The translations under genes were made by a program, and so were the position numbers. Below are positions 1-3,368 of a DNA stretch of 5,980 nucleotides, piece after piece. The notes below the pieces were generated by a model that was not told where the DNA came from, ran no database searches, and worked only from the letters and a program-made list of their open reading frames with translations. The DNA lies in NCBI GenBank assembly GCA_902806365.1, contig CADCWJ010000896.1, forward strand, positions 1-5,980. Reading direction: 5' to 3'. Positions within the stretch are counted from its first letter, which is position 1. Every line of letters begins with the position of its first letter. This stretch comes from an uncultured Thermomicrobiales bacterium. Its GTDB lineage: Bacteria; Chloroflexota; Chloroflexia; Thermomicrobiales; UBA6265.

Positions 1-204
1 GACGCTCTACACTCCGCATCACGCACCGTTTCCTTGCGCCGGGCCATGAAGGCAGGCGGAGGCGGAGGCAATCCTTGGCTGGAAGGCACCGGAGAAAGCG
101 TGGTCACCGTGATTTCTCTGATCGTCGATCGCCATCCGCCGCGACCGATGTCCGCAATTGAACAGCTCCTCGGCAAGCCCGCCGATCAATCCGACACGTG
201 TTGA
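1..204 (+). CDS. 3' end of an unrecognised protein (partial, 67 residues visible)
   Basis: The first reading frame is open from base 1 to a TGA at 202-204, so this is the C-terminal part of a gene that begins outside the window. The visible tail carries a run of five glycines followed by NPWLEGTGESVV, then a hydrophobic stretch (VVTVISLIVD), then RPMSAIEQLLGKPA, and ends DQSDTC. Codons are mostly G/C-ending, as in the genes downstream, which favours a real gene end over chance. The stop lies 22 bases before the start of the ParB-like gene, so the two may share a transcript. I do not recognise the family. The glycine run and the following short helix-like tail do not point to a function. An internal ATG at 46 is in frame, so a 52-residue protein starting there is possible, but no convincing ribosome-binding site precedes it. 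Confidence 0.6.
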   Translation, partial: DALHSASRTVSLRRAMKAGGGGGNPWLEGTGESVVTVISLIVDRHPPRPMSAIEQLLGKPADQSDTC

Positions 205-226
205 GGCCGTAACCGGGGAGTGAGCG

Positions 227-988
227 ATGGAGCGGGAGATCCGGCAAGTGCCGGTGGGTGAGCTGGGGGAGACGTGGGGGCCGAAGCCGTCGGAACGGCT
301 GGTCGAGAACATCCGCGCCAACGGGATCATCGTGCCGCTCGTTGTCGCCGAGGTCACCGATGCCGATGGCGCGATCTCGTATCGGCTTGTCGACGGCAAC
401 CGTCGCCTTGCGTCGGCGCGGCTCGCCGAGCTGGAGACGGTACCGGCGCTGATCGTGCGGGGCCACTCCGACCCCGAGCTCGCCCAGATGACCGTGCTCG
501 CGAACTCGATGCGGGCCACGAACCCGGTGACGGAGTGGTGGGCGCTCGACGATCTTGTCCGGGCCGGGTCACCGGAGCGATCGCTGGCCGGAATTACCGG
601 GATGTCGAAGTCGACATTGACCAACCGGCTCGCCCTGGCCGATCTCGAGCCGCGTATCTTCGAAGGACTGGCCCGGGGCGAGGTGCCGCCGACGATCGCC
701 CTGTCGGCGTCCCGAATGCCACGCGAGGTCCAGGAACAGCTTGGCGCGGAGTTCGAGCGCACCGGCACCTTGCGCAAGCGCCAGGTTGACGAAGCCCATG
801 CCTTCGTCAATCGGGAAGAGGGGAGCCTGGGGGAATCGGCGGTCGCGGACGACCCGGTGGATGCACTGGCGGCGGCGTTGACCGAACTGGCAGCCCGGGC
901 CGCCGCACTCGGCTGGTCGCACGAGGAATGGGTCCGGCACGCCTCCGACGCCTGGACTGCCGCCAGCGACGAGGCGAACGAGGGCTAA
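227..988 (+). CDS. ParB/Spo0J-type N-terminal domain DNA-binding protein
   Basis: This 253-residue protein has the layout of the ParB/RepB/Spo0J family. Residues 5-35 (IRQVPVGELGE, then a SERLVENIRANGIIVPLVV stretch) match the start of the ParB N-terminal domain, where a parameter list precedes 'SI...G...PLVV'. Residues 52-70 (YRLVDGNRRLASARLAELE) correspond to the family's box II arginine-rich motif, usually G-E-R-R, which binds CTP phosphates in true ParB. Residues 91-104 (LANSMRATNPVTEW) stand where ENxQRxDLxPxE is usual, but are diverged. A helix-turn-helix-like segment follows at about 118-145 (RSLAGITGMSKSTLTNRLAL). The C-terminus, about 205-253, is Ala-rich and ends in a Trp-containing tail. 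The start is well supported: GGGGAG at 215-220 sits six bases before ATG 227, and an in-frame TGA at 221-223 excludes earlier starts. No ParA is adjacent, so it may be an accessory regulator rather than the chromosome-segregation ParB. The family call is firm; the role is not. Confidence 0.85.
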   Translation: MEREIRQVPVGELGETWGPKPSERLVENIRANGIIVPLVVAEVTDADGAISYRLVDGNRRLASARLAELETVPALIVRGHSDPELAQMTVLANSMRATNPVTEWWALDDLVRAGSPERSLAGITGMSKSTLTNRLALADLEPRIFEGLARGEVPPTIALSASRMPREVQEQLGAEFERTGTLRKRQVDEAHAFVNREEGSLGESAVADDPVDALAAALTELAARAAALGWSHEEWVRHASDAWTAASDEANEG

Positions 989-994
989 AGGGCG

Positions 995-1009
995 ATGCCG
1001 ATCGGGCAT
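995..1009. other. Short near-palindrome after the ParB-like gene
   Basis: ATGCC (995-999) and GGCAT (1005-1009) form a five-base inverted repeat around GATCG, six bases after the ParB-like stop codon. A short T-run (1012-1014) follows. It could be a weak terminator or a small operator in the 85-base gap before the next gene. The stem is short and the T-run has only three bases, so chance is a serious alternative. Confidence 0.2.
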
Positions 1010-1073
1010 ACTTTGGAGAGCAAGGATCAACGGACCATCACATGGCACAGGGAAGGGACCGGGCTCGAATCAT

Positions 1074-1358
1074 ATGGAAGCAGCACCACCAGCCGTAACG
1101 TCGTCCGGTCCGAACCCCGTCTGCGAAGTCGGCATGCGCCACCCGCGGGACCGGCACCGGATGCGTCCTGTCGAAGGTCATGACCACGTCTGGGTCTGCC
1201 AGCGGCATTCGATCTTCGCCCGGCTCGTCGACGAGGAGACCGCCAGCACGCTCGAGCGCGGCGACGCCTATCCCATGCACGATGGAGGCGACGGACTCGT
1301 CGTCCGCCATGGCGACGAGCGCCAGGGCGGGATCATCCTCTACTACCGTGCGGCGTAG
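1074..1358 (+). CDS. Small His-rich protein of unknown function
   Basis: A 94-residue protein I do not recognise. The N-terminal 20 residues are Ala/Pro/Ser-rich and look disordered. The centre is unusually rich in His and Cys: C17, H23, H28, H36, H38, C42 and H45, within the segment EGHDHVWVCQRH. The second half has a globular look, with a predicted helix (RLVDEETASTLERG, about 50-63), a turn rich in Asp and Gly (HDGGDG, 69-74), and a terminal beta-like strand (GGIILYYRAA). Codons end mostly in G or C, like the flanking genes, and the reading direction agrees with them. The stop is only 12 bases before the next gene, suggesting co-transcription with it. The start is uncertain: the purine-rich GGGAAGGGA at 1050-1058 is about 15 bases from ATG 1074, too far for an ideal site, and ATG 1134 is an in-frame alternative that would remove C17. 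Metal binding by the His/Cys cluster is possible but not shown. Confidence 0.6.
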   Translation: MEAAPPAVTSSGPNPVCEVGMRHPRDRHRMRPVEGHDHVWVCQRHSIFARLVDEETASTLERGDAYPMHDGGDGLVVRHGDERQGGIILYYRAA

Positions 1359-1370
1359 GGCCGGGACGGT

Positions 1371-2507
1371 ATGACCGATCGAGACGCGCCGCCCACCAGC
1401 CATGCCCTGGCCTTCTGTCTCGATGCGTCGCCGGCCCCCTGGGCGTCGGCACGGGACACGGGTGACCGCGAGGCCGTCGAGCGGGCCGTGGCCCGCACGG
1501 TCGAGATCGCGCGGATGGCGGACGAGACGGGCGTTGAATCGCTCTGGCTGTCGGAGGATCCAGACGGCTGGGACGCCTTCGCCGTGCTTGGCGCGGTCGC
1601 CCGCGAGACGCGGCGAATCCGGCTCGGCACGGGCGTCACCAATCCCTACTTCCGCCACCCGAGCCTGATCGCCGCGTCGGTCTCGACCCTCGATCTGTTG
1701 AGTGGCGGCCGGGCGTTCCTCGGCCTCGGGCGTGGCCAGAGTGAGTGGTACGCAACCGCTCTGGGGATGCGGGTCGGGAGCCCGGTCCGGGCGCTGGAGG
1801 AAACGTTCGATCTGCTCGGTCAGTGGTGGTCGGCCGAGCGGCGGGCGACCGCTCGTGACGGGGCATCGGAGTTCCTGGTCGATGGCTGGGAGCGGACCTT
1901 CCGGCCGCTCCAGGATCGGGTGCCGATCTACCTTGCGGCGGTCGGGCCGCGGGCGTTGCGGATCGCCGGGCGGCTGGCGGATGGAGTGTTGTTCAACGAC
2001 CTCTCGTCGCTCCAGTTCATGGGGGAGGCGATCGGAACGGTCCGGGCGGAGGCGGAGCGGTCAGGCCGCGATCCAAAGGGGCTCTCCTTTTATGCTCGGG
2101 CCGCGATCGAGATCACCGGAGATCCGGAAGCGGTCTACGAGCGGCGCAAGAGCACGGTCGCCCTGATCCATGCCCTGCCCGGGATGGAGCGCCTGCTGCG
2201 GACCTATGACGTCGATGTCGATTCCATCATCGGCGAAGTCCGGCGCGCGATGCGGACCGACGAGATCCTGGCGGCGGGCGGTGGCTTCGGCGACCTGCGG
2301 CGCGGGGGAAACCTGGCGGCGGCACGACAGGCGATCCCGAATGATCTGATGAAAGAGCTCGTCATCGCCGGTCCGGTGGCCGATGTCCGTGCCCGGCTGG
2401 AGCAGTTCCGGGAGATCGGGGTGACGCACGTGTTCCTGGCCGGGCCGGGGCCGGACACGACGGCGAAATCGCTCGGGGAGCTCCTGGCGTCCGTTGGCGG
2501 GAGCTGA
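1371..2507 (+). CDS. Luciferase-like (LLM class) flavin-dependent oxidoreductase
   Basis: This 378-residue protein belongs to the bacterial luciferase-like monooxygenase superfamily, TIM-barrel enzymes that use FMN or coenzyme F420. Typical landmarks are visible in order: an N-terminal helix and strand ending VESLWLSEDPDGWDAF (about 55-70), then RIRLGTGVTNPYFRHP (82-97), ASVSTLDLLSGGRAFLGLG (102-120), the substrate/cofactor loop RGQSEWYATALGM (121-133), and PIYLAAVGPRALRIAGRLAD (185-204). A C-terminal VIAGPVADVRARLEQFREIG (331-350) is the usual flow-rate-like helix seen in Mer-type members. Length fits the family (about 300-400). The pattern resembles the F420-dependent 5,10-methylenetetrahydromethanopterin reductase-like subgroup, but cofactor and substrate cannot be read from sequence. 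ATG 1371 is preceded by only a weak AGGG (1357-1360, overlapping the previous stop codon), so translation may be partly coupled to the small upstream gene. The protein is probably cytoplasmic; no signal peptide is seen. Confidence 0.92.
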   Translation: MTDRDAPPTSHALAFCLDASPAPWASARDTGDREAVERAVARTVEIARMADETGVESLWLSEDPDGWDAFAVLGAVARETRRIRLGTGVTNPYFRHPSLIAASVSTLDLLSGGRAFLGLGRGQSEWYATALGMRVGSPVRALEETFDLLGQWWSAERRATARDGASEFLVDGWERTFRPLQDRVPIYLAAVGPRALRIAGRLADGVLFNDLSSLQFMGEAIGTVRAEAERSGRDPKGLSFYARAAIEITGDPEAVYERRKSTVALIHALPGMERLLRTYDVDVDSIIGEVRRAMRTDEILAAGGGFGDLRRGGNLAAARQAIPNDLMKELVIAGPVADVRARLEQFREIGVTHVFLAGPGPDTTAKSLGELLASVGGS

Positions 2508-2538
2508 CAAGGGCGGGCGGCGCGGTGTCATTCAGTAG

Positions 2539-2577
2539 GGGCGACCCGGAGCCTGCCCTGTAAGGGTTTGGTCGCCC
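2539..2577 (+). other. Stem-loop just downstream of the oxidoreductase gene
   Basis: An exact eight-base stem, GGGCGACC (2539-2546) with GGTCGCCC (2570-2577), begins 31 bases after the oxidoreductase stop. Its 23-base loop holds a smaller CCCT/AGGG hairpin. It could protect or shape the 3' end of that transcript. No T-run follows (GTTGGTGGG), so it is not a standard intrinsic terminator. Confidence 0.4.
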
Positions 2578-2649
2578 GTTGGTGGGCATGGTCGGTGCCT
2601 CGCGGGCCGGGAGTCTCCCTGCCCCACGCTCCCAGGCGCAACCACACCA

Positions 2650-2677
2650 GATTGCCCCTACCGGCCAGCGGGCAATC
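2650..2677. other. Stem-loop with exact eight-base stem
   Basis: GATTGCCC (2650-2657) pairs exactly with GGGCAATC (2670-2677) around a 12-base loop. The left arm overlaps GCCCCTAC (2654-2661), which can instead pair with 2535-2542, giving two competing structures. No T-run follows. Confidence 0.4.
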
Positions 2678-2886
2678 ACGCCGGGCTAACCCCGGCCGGT
2701 TCGGCACGGCCTTCGGGCGCCGGTCGATGTGGATGCCTCGTTGCCCAGGATGCGCACCCGCATGCCAAGAACCCTTCGACGTGCTGTGCGTAACCAATCG
2801 ACGGTGTTGCGCGTCTCTACTGGCAGAAGGCAGAACGCACCACATGTGCGAATCATCCCATCCCCCTTCCCAGGGCCATGCCTTCG

Positions 2887-2959
2887 GTCCGCTGACCTGG
2901 GTCCGGTTCGTTCTCGCGGCAACGCGAGCCAGCACACGCGTCGGAGCCAGGTCGCGGGC
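2887..2959. ncRNA. Long imperfect hairpin with GCAA tetraloop, candidate structured RNA
   Basis: The stretch folds back on itself over its whole length. From outside in: 2887-2892 pairs with 2954-2959 (one G-T wobble), T2893 is bulged, GACCTGG (2894-2900) pairs exactly with CCAGGTC (2947-2953), G2901 and G2946 oppose each other, and TCCG (2902-2905) pairs with CGGA (2942-2945), extendable by two wobbles. After an internal loop, CTCGCG (2913-2918) pairs exactly with CGCGAG (2923-2928) around GCAA, a GNRA-type loop typical of RNA. That gives about 23 Watson-Crick pairs and three wobbles in 73 bases. It matches no RNA family I recognise, and no T-run follows. The structure is seen; that it is transcribed, and from which strand, is inference. 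It could instead be a DNA-level inverted repeat such as an element end. Confidence 0.35.
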
Positions 2960-3117
2960 GGCCTGATGATTGGGGAAATAGTCCATTCGGCGCCTGGCAA
3001 GCGGCACATCAGATGGTACGGTGTGCGGTACATCACGATGACCATCGGACACCGGACATGACAGGCACGGCGGGCACGACGCGATCGGCCCGTCCAGGCG
3101 CCAGTCCGCGCATATCG

Positions 3118-3143
3118 CTCGCCGGGGACCACCCGGCGGCGAG
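3118..3143. other. Hairpin in the leader of the secreted repeat protein gene
   Basis: CTCGCCG (3118-3124) pairs exactly with CGGCGAG (3137-3143). Inside, GGG (3125-3127) can pair with CCC (3132-3134) around ACCA, leaving two bulged G. An alternative CCGGG/CCCGG pairing (3122-3126 with 3132-3136) competes. It lies about 225 bases before the chosen start codon at 3369. A regulatory role in the leader is possible; chance in GC-rich DNA is also possible. Confidence 0.3.
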
Positions 3144-3355
3144 ATGGACAGGGCGTCCGCGTTGGGCGGGCGTAGCGAGCAGGATGGGCCGGCGATGATG
3201 AACGATGAGCGGCCGACGAGCAGTCCGAATCCGTCCCGGACGACCGTGACGCGGAGACCTCCAATGGAGCACCAGATACTAGGGTCCGATCGAACAGGCG
3301 TTGTCCGCTTGCGTGTGACGAGGGCTGGCATCGTCGCCCTCCAGGGGTGCCGCAA

Positions 3356-3361
3356 AGGTGG
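3356..3361 (+). promoter_or_regulatory. Ribosome-binding site that decides the start of the secreted repeat protein
   Basis: AGGTGG lies seven bases before ATG 3369, within AAAGGTGG. It supports starting at 3369, immediately before the Arg-rich n-region of a signal peptide. A rival GGAG (3253-3256) stands seven bases before the in-frame ATG 3264, but that start would put 35 extra residues before the signal peptide. Confidence 0.6.
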
Positions 3362-3368
3362 CCGCGCC

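Larger units (their letters stand above)
2535..2718. repeat. Cluster of inverted repeats, candidate dispersed intergenic repeat
   Basis: GTAGGGGC (2535-2542) is the exact reverse complement of GCCCCTAC (2654-2661), bracketing about 110 bases. Nested inside and alongside are further exact pairs: GGGCGACC (2539-2546) with GGTCGCCC (2570-2577); CCCT (2556-2559) with AGGG (2563-2566); GGGA (2609-2612) with TCCC (2616-2619); GATTGCCC (2650-2657) with GGGCAATC (2670-2677); CCGGG (2681-2685) with CCCGG (2691-2695); and GCC-TTCG-GGC (2709-2718), a stable tetraloop hairpin. Several pairs are mutually exclusive, so alternative folds exist. GTAGGGGCG...CGCCCCTAC palindromes are, from general recollection, a common style of dispersed repeat in Chloroflexota genomes. 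Copy number cannot be judged from one window. A structured RNA or a non-autonomous mobile element are alternatives. Confidence 0.45.
2508..3368. other. Long gene-free intergenic region with several inverted repeats
   Basis: About 860 bases separate the oxidoreductase from the secreted repeat protein. Open frames on both strands here translate to Arg/Trp/His/Cys/Pro-rich text with codon use unlike the neighbours, so I call no gene. The first part (2535-2718) is dense in perfect inverted repeats, a less GC-rich stretch at about 2755-2870 has no obvious structure, a long hairpin sits at 2887-2959, and another at 3118-3143. GGTAC occurs twice 12 bases apart (3015-3019 and 3027-3031), possibly an operator. 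I see no convincing -35/-10 pair for the downstream gene and no hairpin followed by a T-run that would end the upstream one. Confidence 0.6.

Noticed and set aside
19..810. 263-codon - strand frame opposite the ParB-like gene
   Set aside because: Ser/Arg/Thr-rich shadow of a well-supported + strand gene.
2686..2856. 56-codon - strand frame starting MIRTCGAFCLLP with a purine-rich GGGAAGGGGGA upstream
   Set aside because: The upstream purines would make a fair ribosome-binding site, but third-position GC is low compared with neighbours and its end lies in the inverted-repeat cluster. Kept only as a weak possibility.
2535..2960. TnpB/IscB-associated guide RNA or an IS200/IS605 remnant
   Set aside because: The hairpins invited the idea, but no transposase or nuclease fragment (no RuvC, HNH or zinc-ribbon motif) is seen on either strand nearby.
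2568..2966. 132-codon + strand frame in the intergenic region
   Set aside because: Trp/Arg/Cys/His-rich translation, no ribosome-binding site, and it runs through the predicted hairpins; more likely chance in GC-rich DNA.
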